From Chionis minor (Eukaryota > Chordata > Aves > Charadriiformes > Chionididae): 64,000 nt of DNA. Both the position numbers and the translations under genes were made by a program. Below are positions 24,501-37,204 of the stretch, piece after piece (the stretch's first letter is position 1; every line of letters begins with the position of its first letter). Location of the stretch: positions 124,001-188,000 of the forward strand of contig VZSF01010148.1 of assembly GCA_013398295.1 (NCBI GenBank), read 5' to 3'. The notes under the pieces were generated by a model. The model made no database searches, was not told the DNA's origin, and saw only the letters and a list, made by a program, of their open reading frames with translations.

Positions 24501-26801
24501 GCAAGAGGAAACCCAAAGACTTCTGCTAAAAAGAGAAAGCTAAAAATATTTCGGGCATCCTGCAACAGAAAGACAGTTGCTTCTGCATTGAGATGAAAGT
24601 TGGACGTTCAAATGTCACGGGCTACCTCTTCCCCGTGGCAGCTCCACATCCCCAAAGTGACATGGGTCAGGGTAGGAAGGAGTCTGCAGTAGGACAGGGA
24701 ACTGAAGGTGGGAGATACCAGGTTTTAGGCCTGTAACCTAGTTGATAAAGCAGCCTCTCCCGGAGCTTGTATTTGTCCCAGGAAGAAATGTCCTCTTAAG
24801 TATGTAGCAGCTCTAGCTCCAAGCAGTGCCAAGTGTGAAATCTGTACGTGTGGAGGGGAAAAGAGAAAAAGGGATTAATGTAAATTAGGCACAGACACAG
24901 AATACAGAGATTAGATATTGTGAACAAACACTGGACATGAGTTTGTTTTAAAGTGAGTTTCTCCACCTGCCTATAGTCGTTTCAAATATGACCATAATAC
25001 TGGCCACGGTTTTGCTTTTACAAGGTTTCTGCATAAATGTTTATGTGCTGTGAATTAAATCATGCACTTAAAGAGGGAAGAGGATGAAATGGAAAACTTG
25101 CTAACCCTAATGATGGATGGATTGCTCATTACTCATACTAACGGACGGCCAGTCCGGGCAGGAAGTTTCCATCCAGTAAATGTATCTCTCTGAAAATTTG
25201 CCAGGTAGAGGTAAAGAAAAATGTTACTTCTACCATTTTGAATTACTTCTTGAAGGGTTCTGGACTCTTTCTGCAGAAGGGATGAAGAAGAACCTACGAG
25301 ACTAAGAAATACTGAACAACTGGTGTAATTTGAGCTCAACAAACCAACTTTTTCTATTTGTCTTTCTCTATAACCTATTCTGCCTCCTGGTCTATCTGCT
25401 AGAAGTATTTTATAATGTATGGGTCTATCTTCATTAAAACTGACATTATTGATTCGCGGCTGAGGTAAAAGCTTTATAAACCGCTCAGCTGAAAAAGTGA
25501 ATAGTGGAAAATGGCCAGTTTTGCAGTCCTCTCTGTCAATTATTCTAGTTATTTCAGTATTTTGGCAGATGAGCAAGAGCTATATCTTCAGTCAGGGCTT
25601 TTGTTAAACTAACCTCAGCTCTGCTAGACAGCTGTATTAAAATAATAATTTAGATCTTTGAATTATCTGTCAAAGTGAATCTTTTGAAACACAATATTTT
25701 TTTTAGAAGCAGTGTGAATTGACCCATAAACTATAACTATCCTTTGCCTACATTTTTTTTGAAGAAACGTATAGTAATTTTCATCTCTGCATACTGTATC
25801 TGCACATAAAGAATTCACAAGTACAAATAAATACACTCTACTCTTTCTTCTATGAGCCATCTTTTTGTTATACACTTATACAGGGGGAGCCTGTTCTATG
25901 AGTGGCTTTTAGGTGAGAAGGACTAGGTGGGACCAGTCCAGGTTTCACACATCATTAAACTCTTTTAATAAATTGATAAAACTCCACCCTATAAGTAGAA
26001 TTCTTTGCCCAGACTTCTTCTACTGGAAGATTATGGAAGAACTAGAGCTCCCACATGTCTGTTTTTCCACAGACATTTCCTGTTTTTCTACCTGACTTTT
26101 TTTTTTTTCTGGGACAAATTTGCAGATTTTTTTTGATGTTTTTTCAGGATTTCTGGCTGTCTGGCAGTCTGAGCAGAGTACTGCTCACTTCTACACATTT
26201 TCAGGTATTACCGCAAAGCCCATCAACTACACAGAACTAGTACCATAAGTAATTTAAAATACTTATTTAAAATACAAATAAGATAAAAATAGCCACCCTC
26301 CTGAAATGCTGTTCAGCTGAAGACCTCAAATGCTCAACTGATATAGGACCTTGAACCACAGTGCCTCAGAAGGGTTATCAAGGAGATACAAGGGTACACA
26401 GCAATCACATGGGCGACTGAATGATAGGTACTCTTAGGAGGTGTTCTGCGCTGTTCCCACAAAATTAGAATTGAGCGGGATGCATAGTGTCATGCTTCAC
26501 CTTGACTCATTCCTCCGAAGACTCGCGTTTAAAGGATGTGTTGTTTAAATCCCTGCAAATGTCTTGGAGCACAGACTGTTGCGCGAAGCTCTTACACTTC
26601 TTTTCCGGTCGTTAAGCATTAGTACGGGCAATTTTCAAAACCTAGGCTATGCAGTTCGCCTTTGCTGCACAGCCTGCCCTGGGCTGGCAGCTGGGGTACC
26701 CCCAACCCCTGAGCTGGGGGTGCGAGTGCCCGCAGCACGTGGAGGTCCACTGCAGACATCTCTCTAGGGGGGACCTTGCCCCAGACTGCTGGTGCTAAGG
26801 G
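21511..26801. other. Unique non-coding DNA
   Basis: No gene recognised. It includes an A-run with one unresolved base (N at 22399). A 147-codon minus-strand frame at 25133-25576 lacks an ATG, has no motif and is about what chance predicts for this much DNA. A GC-rich segment begins near 26,640. Confidence 0.6.
22384..22400. repeat. Poly-A run with unresolved base
   Basis: A long A-run is interrupted by one N at 22399. The N reflects sequencing ambiguity in a homopolymer, not biology. Confidence 0.9.
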
Positions 26802-27021
26802 CAAAGACCACCAATCTGCCCCCAGGTCATGCGGTCACAGAGGAAGACGTCCACCAGCTGGGTCCACCAGCTGGATTGAGCAGTACCTGGGGAACTACGA
26901 GGAGGCTTTGGTAAAATGAAGGGAGTCGGCTCAAAAAGAAGTCTTAAAGCAGCATGAAGATTTGCAACAGGTGGGCAAGACCTTGGTGTGGAAATGGCAG
27001 CAGCCTCTAAATTATGTTTGA
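26802..27021 (+). pseudogene. Disrupted coding-like remnant (unidentified)
   Basis: A plus-strand frame opens after a stop at about 26,800 and passes an ATG (26829). It is disrupted by a perfect 13-bp tandem duplication (26849-26861 and 26862-26874), then continues as WIEQYLGNYEEALVK to a TGA (26917-26919). Beyond it the same frame gives RESAQKEVLKQHEDLQQVGK and ends at TGA 27019-27021. Treating the duplication as secondary places the upstream and downstream parts in one frame. The protein-like, helix-prone composition suggests a decayed gene or retrocopy. The family is not recognised, and no poly-A tail or flanking duplication was seen. Confidence 0.4.
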
Positions 27022-30000
27022 TGAGCTACTTTGTCAAAGAGATGGTGTGTTTGATTTGATCTGTGACTCCATGGCAAAAGTTTTAGGCAGATACTGAGTG
27101 CAATATATGCTGACCTCTTTCGTAGATCACACATAAACTTTGTTCCCCAGTTGATAGGGTGCAATATACCCATGTATGTACAGGTATATTTGTATGTATA
27201 AATATAACGAGGGTGGAGAGGGCTCTGTTACTTGATGTATACAGGGCAAAACCCTCAGGCAGTAGCAACAGCAAGATTAGAGCTAAGCAGTAGTTAAAAT
27301 ATGATGAAAAAAATAAACTATTGCAATTAGGCATTCGTTCCACAACCATTGCTGTTGAAACTGTGCACTGCTGTTATCTAGCAGCGAAATTTGACCTTAG
27401 ATCAGGCCTGGGCGCAGGATCACTTTTCTGTCAACTTTGGCGGAGCACGGGATGCAGAGTTTACTCTGGCTGTATGCTTTCCTGAGAGTTTTATGCTGGT
27501 GGTGTGGTGAAAGTTGGTACCCGATTAAGCTTGAAGCCTGTTGCTGCAAATATAATCCGTCAGAAACTGTATTGGTGAAATGAGTTTGCACCAGAGCGGT
27601 GGTTTGTGTCAGCTGTCTTTAGTGTTAGGAGTTAGAAATTTAAGGTTGAACTTGTATCATTGAACCATGGCCCGAAGCTGGTGAATTCCAGCCTTCACCT
27701 TCTAGCCTGCGTGTGGGTCTGCAGCTCTAGTGAAAGAGCTACTCAGTCTCTGCAGTGTTTTCATTTCAGCATTTTTTGGGTCCACACTGTGCTTGGTGGC
27801 TTTCTGAGAAGACAAATGAAAGAGTTTGAAACTTGAATCAAATAGCGCTTCTGATGGAAAGCATTCTCCAGGAGGAAGGTTTCCTTTGTTTTCTGAAGAC
27901 GGTCAGATGCTGTATTCATCTGATGTTCAAGGAAACATTATCCTACGCTGGATTGCCTTCAAAAAAATGTTCTGTCCCAAGGTCCCAAAGGCTTTGTTCT
28001 GAGCCTCAGTGGTTTGCAACTGCAGCGGGGCTTCATACACCAAAGGCATCAGGAATTACCTGGAGCTGAAGGAAGGACCTGAGCACTGGCCTGAAGGGAT
28101 TACAGAGATCTAAGGCAGGCACAAGGCAGACGGCCGCCTTCTGCTGCATCTGGAGCCGGCACGGTGTCTTACATTCGGCTTCAGAAACAGGAGGCTGCAA
28201 TAACACAGCCATCAGGTAACAAATGCGGAGGATATTGTGGCCTCAGCGGGAGGAAGGGATGAAACTCCCCATAAAGCTAAAGATGTGAGAAGGTATTTTT
28301 GGGATGCTGCCCAGTCATCCAGACTCGGTGAGGAGTCAGATAAGACTCCAAGGCTTCACACAAACTTAACAAAAAAAACCTTGCAGGCCTTTAATGGGAG
28401 ACAGCCAACTTCGCTTCCAGCAGCATCATTTCAGCCTTGTGTAGGTTCAGGCTGAGCTCTATATTTGATTAAAACTGGCAGGCAGGAGGAGTTTCATGTT
28501 TCATTTTTGTAGCCAAAATTTCTGCTGTACTTTCAGAAAATCATATGTAGTGCTAATAGAAACAATTTAGAATTTTTTTTAATAAGTAATCCTTTTCATT
28601 CTGAGATGTTCATTGCCTGAGGCTTCCTTTGCCATTGAACTCCACTTTATTGGTGTGGAGCTTCAATTGAATTTTCCTCCTCACAAACTCACGTGCGGTC
28701 ATTGTGACTCTGTAGTCACAGTTGCAAAGGAGGTAGTCAGAGTTTTGCTGAGTTAATTTAATTTCTGTATGCAAGAATTATGGTCCAGCCTGATGACTAC
28801 CTCATTTTCTCACATTCTTGAGGAATGTCCCATCCCATAAAAAATACTCCATATGAATTATGTGTAAACCTGAGACCATCCGTCAGGTATGGTTTAGAAG
28901 GTATTAACCCTGGAGTCCAACATGTTCAGAACTTTATTCCTACTTTCTCTCTACTAACTCCCAGCACTTCTAAGTGAACAATTTATAATCCTAACTGCAA
29001 AATTCAATCTCCATATTAAAGTATGTATTAGAATTGTACATATGTGCCTACAGAGGCAGGGACATTTGTTTTAAGTGCAATTGTTATGCTTTCTAACCAT
29101 TTCCAGTTGTGATGTTGATTTCAATGGCTAAGGTATACAATTTAGTGGACCTTGTATTATAAAATTTAAGTTCTTATATTCTTTTTTGTAACAAAACCAG
29201 GACTAGTCTTTTGCCATCTCCACTGTATTTCTTGTGTCCCTCAGCACAGGTTGCCATCAAATCACTCAGCAGCTTCTGTTTCAGTTTTTCCTATCTCTTC
29301 TTTCTTAGTCAGAGAAAAACAGACCCACTGCACTTAATCAATTAAAAGACATTTTCAGGTGTCAGAATATAAAACATTTAGAAATTTGAAAAATGGAGGT
29401 GATCTGACTAACCACTGCAGTATTCACGGTCCGTGCTGCAGTTTCACTGTCCATGAAAACATTTGGAGTCTGGTCTCATGATACCAGCTTGAAGTAAACA
29501 CAAAACAAACCCGCGAGCACCGCATGAGACAGCTGCTGAGGGGTTCATTCTCCTCCTTTTCCAGAGGTGTAGCAGGCACAAGTTCAGGCTTTAATCGGGT
29601 GTGAGCTACACATCAATGTCTTTACTATAAAAGCCAGCTTCTGGGGACACAGCAGTGCGGGGCACACAACAGTCATCCTGAGGTCTTTCCTCCCAGGGAC
29701 AGGGACCTCAGAGGTTTCTGCTGCCCTTCAGGCGGGAGATTATTTGCCTCTGAGCCTGGGATCACAGTCCTTCTGACTAGGGAGGGGTCTGAAGCAAAAG
29801 CCCAGGTCCATATTCAGTGTTGGGAAGTAAAATGGATCTTTAGAAAGCAGTGCTTAAAAAACAAAGTTTTGTTTCTGAAGTGGTTGACGTTTGCAACTCC
29901 ACTCTTTCCATTTCACAGTTACCTTTGTAATGATAAAGGTGTGCCAGAGCAACTTCTCTGTAAATACACTCCAAAATTAATGGCTTGTAGTAGAACAGAA

Positions 30001-31683
30001 GATGGTAATTCCGTAGCAGTTCCTTATTAAAAAATGAAAAAAAGAAGACTGAACTATAAGAATGCACTGCTAAAAAGTATAATATTTTGAGCAAGTATAT
30101 TTCTGCTTAGAATTCAGAAATTCTACATGTAAGTGTATTTATAGCCTTTTGTATTCCCTTTCACTGCAGAATATTATACCAGTTTCTCGGGGTTTGGTTT
30201 GTATCTGGTCCTTGGTGAATAGGTAATTGTTCTGATAGATAATGAAACTACATTTGGATAACATCAGCAAATTTTTGTGAAGTCTGAAATCCTGATAACT
30301 AGCACAGTAATCTTATATTACACGTATTTTCCAAGTATGGAAAGTTTTCTTCAAATAGTGTGTGACTTGTGGCTTTGAATCTCTAACTGAAGCTGTTTAT
30401 GCAAACTATGAATAGGGTTTGGTAGCTGTAGATGACACTACCTGGAAAACCAATTCTCTCCTTAAAATATGACTAATAATCACTTTATCAGAGCCTACGT
30501 TTTCTGTCTTCCACTGAATACTTACTGTATTTACTCACTTTTCAGCTGAAATATATTTTTCCAAACTGAAAATTCCTCAAGCTCTCCATGAGCTCTTTTT
30601 ATTTCACGTATGATCACTGACAATAAAGATAACACAAGCCAAATTATACCACTAGCTGTATCTCTGTAACATCAGCTGTGGTTAGAATATGCCTTCAGCA
30701 ACATCTGAAAAACCACACTGGTTTGCAGCGTGCTTGTGCGGCTCCTGAGATGGTAAGAATTGACTTGACTGCCAGATCTTTGTGGATTTGAAACTGAAAA
30801 ACACCTCCATTTGCCAACTGAGCAAAATATATAGTGTAATGGATGAGACTTAATGAACCTGCACCCATGAATTCTGTACCCACTCAGGAAATTTCGGCAG
30901 TTAAACCTCACTGCAAGTTTGGCTTTCATAGCAGATGATATTAAAAGCTTGACACTTTGGTCACTTTGGCTTTTTTTAGTGCTGAAGGCAAATAACTTGG
31001 AAGTTTTTTCTAACATTTTAATGCAGGAGTATAACAAAACCTCTCTAGCAAATACTTTCAACATGTTTCTTCTCATGTCCTCCCTCTTATTTGTCTTATA
31101 AGTTTTTTTAAAAGCTATTGCATTTTGCTTTTTAGCTTCTTTTTATATGACAGTCAATCAATCAATAGTTCATTTAATTGATGAGAATTAATTCAAATTT
31201 CAGGTCAGGTAATATCACTCCAGTAAGCCAGAGCTGCACATTATGATCTCAAGGGCACAAAGGGCTTTTCTTTTTGTGAGTTTCTGCTTCTTTAAGAGAT
31301 TTGGCAGCATGTTAACCAAAGGTTTTCACTTTCAGTCCAATGTAGTCTTTGGATGTTATTCCAGGATTTCCTGTGTGTGCTACATGGCAAGACATCAAGT
31401 CTGTAGATTGCATTCAATTAAACAGATCATCTAAATGAGATCACGAAAATAAATGTGTGTCATGTATTTGTACAGCAATCACTGTAGCCTGGTCAATACA
31501 GTTCATGAGCACCACAGATTTCACTGTTCATTTAGGGATGAGCAGACAAGAAACCAGGACCATGATGCATTTCAGTATCCCAAAAATCTGGAAAGACAGT
31601 ACCAACTGAGAAAAAAAACAGTGGTTTTCTATGGATGGTAGTTTTGTTTGCCTTCAAAGTTGCAGTCCTTATCACTTATCCTG
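27022..31683. other. Unique non-coding DNA
   Basis: No gene recognised. The open frames (for example 28237-28455 plus strand, 30672-31076 minus strand) lack ATG starts or recognisable motifs. An AT-rich cluster with repeated CAAT/TAAT cores lies at about 31,150-31,195. Confidence 0.6.
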
Positions 31684-32823
31684 TGTATTGGGTTTGCATG
31701 GCAAAGTTTTGGTAGCAGGGGGGTCTAAAGGGGTGGCTTCTATGAGAAGCTGCTGGAAGCTTTCCCCATGTCCCATAGAGCCAATGCCAGCCAGCTGCAA
31801 GACAGACCCGCCACTGGCTAAGGCTGAGCCCGTCAATGATGGTGGTAGCGCATCTGTGATAAAATATTTAAGACAAGGGAAAAAAAAACCCGGTGTGGTA
31901 GCAGCCAGAGAGAGGACTGAGAAGCTGTGAGAGCAACAACTCTGCAGACACCAGGGTCAGTGAAGGAGAGGGAGGAGGTGCTCCGGGCGCTGGAGCAGAG
32001 TTTTCCCTGCAGCCCACAATGAAGACCATGGTGAGGCAGACTGTCTCCCTGCAGCCCATGGAGGTTAACGGTGGAGCAGATATCCACCTGCAGCCCAGGG
32101 AGGACCCTGCTGGAGCGGCTGGATGCCCGAAGGAGGCTGTGACCCTATGGGAAGCCTGCTCTGGAGCAGGCTCCTGGCAGGACCTGTGGCCCCATGGAAA
32201 GAGGAGCCCACACCCGAGCAGGTTTGCTGGCGGGACTTGTGACCCTGTCGAGGACCCACACTGGAGCAGTCTGTTCCTGAAGGACTGCACCCCATGGAAG
32301 GGACCTGCCCTGGAGCAGTTCATGAAGAACTGCAGCCCGTGGGAAGGACTCGCTTTGGAGAAGTTCATGGAGGACTGTCTCCTGTGGGAGTGACTCCATG
32401 CTGGAGCAGGGGAGGAGTGTGAGGAATCCTGCTCCTGAGGAGGAAGGAGTGACAGAGACAGCATGTGATGAATTGACCACAACCCCCATTCCACATCCCC
32501 CTGAGCTACTCACGGGGAGGAGGTAGAGAATTTGGGAGTGAAGTTGAACCCAGGAAAAAGGGAGAGGTGGGGGAAGGTGTTTTAAGGTTTAGTTCTTGTT
32601 TTCTCATTACCCTGCTCTTACATCCAATTGACAATTAATTAAATTCATTTCCCTGAGTCGAGTCTGTTTTGCCCTAGATGGTAATTGCTGAGTGATCTCT
32701 CCCTGTCCTTATCTGGACCCACGAGCCTTTGATTACATTTTCTCTCCCCCATCCCGCTGAGGCGGGGGAGTGATAGAGCAGCTTGGTGGGCACCTGGCGT
32801 CCAGCCAGGGCCAAGCCACCACA
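31684..32823 (+). mobile_element. Solo LTR, ERVL-like avian endogenous retrovirus
   Basis: The element begins TGTATTGGGTTTGCATGG and ends CCACCACA, giving the TG...CA ends of an LTR about 1,140 bp long. A TATA-like box (GATAAAATATTTAAG) lies near 31,857-31,871. The centre carries GGAGCAG-type motifs every 40-100 bp (near 31,992, 32,072, 32,110, 32,161, 32,261, 32,311, 32,356, 32,401). Flanks TCCTG (31679-31683) and CCCTG (32824-32828) are a candidate 5-bp target duplication with one mismatch, CCTG being exact. No gag, pol or env sequence adjoins it, so it is a solo LTR left by recombination. The start matches an LTR type I recall from many neoavian birds. The long open frames inside, including one of 208 codons on the minus strand, come from the repetitive GC-rich interior. 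Confidence 0.88.
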
Positions 32824-35800
32824 CCCTGTCATCTTGTGTGTACCAACAGTGGCAGGGTCAAGCTTAAACAACGGGAAACCTGGTCGTAAAGGCTGCCCAT
32901 TGTGATGTTTTCCCTTAATGTGAAAAGTGAACAACTACGAATGGGTGACTTGAAAGCTGCTTGTTAGGGCAGTAACTCTTGCTGACAAATGAGCTTCGAG
33001 TTGGACGGGGAGGAGAGAAGGGGAAGTTCCCTGATCTCTTTTGTCCCAGTACAATGTGCCGGATTTAACAGAGGCTGGAAAGGCTGAGCAGAATACTGCT
33101 GGTGTTTTGAAAAAAAGTAATAGTTTATTTCTAGCTGGGTTGAGCCAAAATGAGATACAGTATTTCTCCTACTTTTTTTTTCCTTTCTTCCAGAGCAACA
33201 TTGAAAATGTGGACCTCAGAGGTGATAGCCATCACTACACAGAGTTTATCATTTTCCACCTGCATGGATAATTTCTCTTGTGCTGTCCCATTGGAATCCT
33301 ACCTTTTGTCTGCCAAGTGGAACTGAGTTAAAATACTTTTCTGCTGATTTGGCAGGATTAAGAAATAAATTAAAGCACCCTCACTGCCTAGAAGTCTTGT
33401 TTTACCAGCTGCTTGCAAAAATCTACTAATGATTACATTTTAAGTCCTTTTAGCACTTTGGGTTCAGCAGGTTAAGCCTACTGGACCTAGTGGCATGGGA
33501 GTCATGTGTCTCCTGTATCTGAGAGATCAATGTTTTATAGCAGGTTGGCTTAGCAATAAACAGTGAAAAAAGAATCATCACTTTACACCTAGTTCTATTA
33601 AACGTACAGTACTACCTCACCGATGTATCTAAAGCCTAAGTAGCTTCTCTGGCAACCATGGTCACTTCTCTTTGAGCTAGAGCTGTCATGTGAACTCATA
33701 TAAATCTGTTCCATTTGTGGAAAATGAAAAACTCAAGAACCATGAGAACATAAAATGTAATTAGGAAGTCATTTCACCATCCATAAGGAGTTACTTCATT
33801 AAATTTAAACATATCTGTGCACACATTTCACTTTAAATCAACTTAAGGATATGATGGTTTAAAAAGGTAGTAAAAAGAAAATAAAGCAAATATGCTGACC
33901 AGAGATTCTTCAAAATATTTTTCTCCATTATTTTGCCACAGACTCCATTTTGGCTGGATCATTACCTTACATGCGTGCAGTGCCTGAAATGGACTGCAGT
34001 ATTTTATATAGTAAAAGTAGGTGGTGTTTTGTTCACAGAATATAAAAATTAAAACCAAGATAGTTAATTTTATTGGAATTTGAAAAATTCAGTGCAAAAA
34101 AATATTCTCCACATCTAAGCAAGTTTACATTAGCTCTCTGAGCTGTAGCAGTCTAAGTACATTTCTCCAAGCTCAAAGTCTGTCTTGGATGACTCCATGC
34201 TCAAACTCTTGTATTCTCATGTTTGATTAGGACTTTTTTAGGTTTGATTAGGACTGAACAAATTACAAGTAGTTTGTGCTAGAAAATCTGTTTTATTTCA
34301 AAGCAGTTTTGTCAAAATCAATCATCAACTGCAATATCTTTGCCTTCTGAAATTAGTGTGACTCTGAAAAGGATATGCATGATTTCTTTTCCCTCTTGAA
34401 TATCTGATTTTCAGAACTGAGATCAGTTTGGATAATTTGGGAAACCTGAGTGACATTTGCCAAAAACATTTCCTGATGGCTTAGCCTTTCAGAATATGCT
34501 AAGCATCCCTTTAGGTTTTAAGATACCCCATGGCTTACTGAGGCCCACACTGATGATTATCAGTTGAATGGACCCTGTCAGGAGAGATTTTGACCCATGA
34601 AAACAAGGACTTCCTAGAGAATAGATAACAAAAACCAAAGGTTCATCCAGTCATCTCTGTTTCTGTAGCTTACAGTAAACAAAGGAGCAATGGAGGCTGG
34701 CTGCTTAGTCCCTCTTTTCTCCCATTTTCTCCATTTGAATTACCTATGGAGAGCTGGGTTGGTAGTCTGGTTGGCCTGCTGTAATTAGGACGCATTCCTC
34801 TAGATCAGAAGTGAGACGTCTTAATTTGCTGCCAGGATTAAATGAGGGCCGTTCTTGCTGGTAACTTTCTACCAGTGTGGCAAAGGACTGTTTTGAGCGA
34901 TTTACTGACCTGGCACCTGGTGAAGCAAAGGATTACAGGATGAAAATACGCAGGGCATAAAACAGGTGACATATCACCAATAAAAATACCAATAATCCAG
35001 GGTTTTTTTCTTCAAATTTTATATGTAGCTACATCATTGTTTTAAGAGCATTCCCTAGAAACTACTGTGCTAGCAAATTACCACTGCGGTTTTCTGTAAC
35101 AACCTTCTATTGCTGCAGCCCCATACTTCAGAGGTCCAGCACACTTCAATAATGATGGTTGCCTGGTAATATTTTCTCAAAACCTCTTTATTAATAACAG
35201 TGAACTTGGGTTTCTTGCAGACGACTTGTAAGAAACCCAATAGGGATGAAATATTAAAAGAAACCCAAACCTTTCACTGTAGATCTTAGCTCAAAAGTTT
35301 GCATCTGCAGAAAAGGGTTTTCTGAATCTAAACTTGGCCCAGTATAAGAAGTAAAGATTATTAAACTATTCAGACCTGAATGTTGTCAGTGTGTGGTTAT
35401 ATGCAAACATGGAGATTTAATTTTGGCCCAATATCCAGTTCTCGAGCTTGCTGGAGTTGCCTTATACAGTGTTAAAAATAAGTTTCTCTACTAGAAAATG
35501 AAGCAGTACCCTGTGAAATCCAGTATAAAATAAACCAATCCTTGTATTCAGTATGTTGTATGGTCTTCCTCCAAATGTGAAAAAAAGCTAATAGTTTCAT
35601 ATCCTACTGCATTCAATACTTGAACTTCTTAAAAAACCTTAAATCCGTTTTGCATTTTCACATCATTTCCAAATGTGTTAATCCTGTGAGCTTTTCTCCT
35701 GTAAATAGGTGAAACGAACCCTTTAGGGTTACGCATAACAGTACAGTTGGGATTTCTATAAGATTCTTTTTTAAATATGATTAAATAAAATACAGTGGTG

Positions 35801-36690
35801 TTGAGAAAAATATTTCCTGTAGCAGCAGGATATGCTTTTTTTTTTAAACGCAAGTCCCAAGCTGGGCTGGAGTCTGTGAAAATCAAAGGCATTTTTTTAA
35901 AAGATAGAAGACCATGTAGATTTGGCATGCTGACAAAATCTCACTTATGGAATCCATTCAGTGTCTTAGCCACAAAAATTGCAGAGAGAACACCAACAAG
36001 ATTTTTAGCTTCCATAATACTGTATTTCTTCCTCTCTTCTCCCTTCTCTGTACTCATTTCCTTAAAGTTGGCTCATTAAGGAAAGGAAACGTTACTTTTT
36101 TTAAGAGCAAATAATTAGCTGTTCCAGAAATTCCATCCCATGGGTTGTCCCACTGTCTCTGACGTACCTTCAGTACCATAATTTCACCTGAAGATCTGAT
36201 TCCATGAGTTTGATTTTGTTATATAAAGTGTATTTCCAAAAGAAAACCATCTTTTTTTTTCTCTTTTTCTTTTTTTTTTTTTTTTCATACAGCAGATGCA
36301 TTTTTACCCTGTCATTTTAAAACAAATATATTAGGTAACTGAACCTTTTTTTAAAAGCCGGATTTTTAAAGTCAGTCTGGGATTACGCTAAATGATGAAT
36401 AAACAAGCAGAAAGAAAGCCTCCAAATGCTCGCACATCGTTATGTTTTTGAGAGGTTTTAGTGAGTGGATGAAAATAACCACAGAAGCATTCTAAGGGTA
36501 AGAAAATGAAAACAAAGACCTGAAGACCCTTTATATTCAGTGTATTTTGCGCATTTACTGACTTAGACCTTCAGATTTTGTGTTTATAGTCAGGCAGCTT
36601 CACGCCACTTGCCTCTTCTGTTTTCAGCTGAAAGCACTAGGAGCTCTGTAAATATCATCAGGCTTCAGCTCCACGAGCTTTTGAAGCCTG
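32824..36690. other. Unique non-coding DNA
   Basis: No gene recognised. Two strong splice-acceptor-like sites lie at 33035-33049 and 33171-33193 on the plus strand. A 14-bp sequence GTTTGATTAGGACT is duplicated (34221-34234, 34242-34255). Poly-T runs lie near 36,251-36,286. Confidence 0.6.
36251..36286. repeat. Poly-T/CT-rich tract
   Basis: T9, then CTCTTTTTC, then T15. A low-complexity pyrimidine tract whose length is likely variable. Confidence 0.9.
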
Positions 36691-36883
36691 AATAAAGCGG
36701 AATGACACCCTTCCCCTGTTCTTCCCCTGGCCCCGGCTGCCCCTGGGCGGCTTCCTCCCTTCCCTTGCTGGGGGCTGGCAATGTGGCTTCTTTTTTGGGG
36801 CAGAACCAGCCTTTGTTGGCTTCAAGGGTCTGTGGGATAACGGTTGCGAGCGTCTCACCCATATTACTGCTTCTTTGCCCTAG

Positions 36884-37204
36884 GTGCTAAGCGAAAACAT
36901 GCAGGGGCGTACACGGACGCAAACCCCCCACCATCTAATTTTGTTTGCAGTGCAGAAACCGGAAGGTGGGGGAAGGACAACACTAATCAGATCTCGGAGG
37001 CGGTTGCTACAAATCATGCAAGAAATTTTGCTTAAACTTAACAAATGTGAGTTGTCTGCCACTGTCAGCTTGTTCCTTTCCCAGTGCCTGATGGATAACG
37101 CTATACGGCTGACCAGATTAATCAAATGCAAACGCTTCCAAAGTAGGGGTAGGAAGAAACTTGGTGGGATGCAATTGTTAACTTGCACGTTGATGGCTTA
37201 GCGT
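36884..37204 (+). other. Possible 3'-terminal exon (unidentified)
   Basis: A pyrimidine-rich acceptor (ACTGCTTCTTTGCCCTAG) ends at 36883. Its TAG is also the last in-frame stop, so the frame opens exactly at the predicted exon edge. It then runs about 106 codons to a TAG at 37199-37201. The product contains IMQEILLKLNKCELSATVSL followed by FLSQCLMDNAIRLTRLIKCK, which would form helices. About a dozen CpGs in 320 bp exceed the background. It follows a GC- and pyrimidine-rich stretch (36,700-36,880). I cannot assign a family, and chance remains possible. Confidence 0.28.

Noticed and set aside
25133..25576. 147-codon minus-strand open frame
   Set aside because: It starts at TTG directly after a stop, has no motif or splice context, and one or two frames this long are expected by chance in 64 kb of this composition.
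31868..32494. 208-codon minus-strand open frame and overlapping plus-strand frames
   Set aside because: They lie wholly inside the solo LTR. Their openness follows from the GC-rich, repetitive LTR interior, and they show no viral or cellular protein motif.
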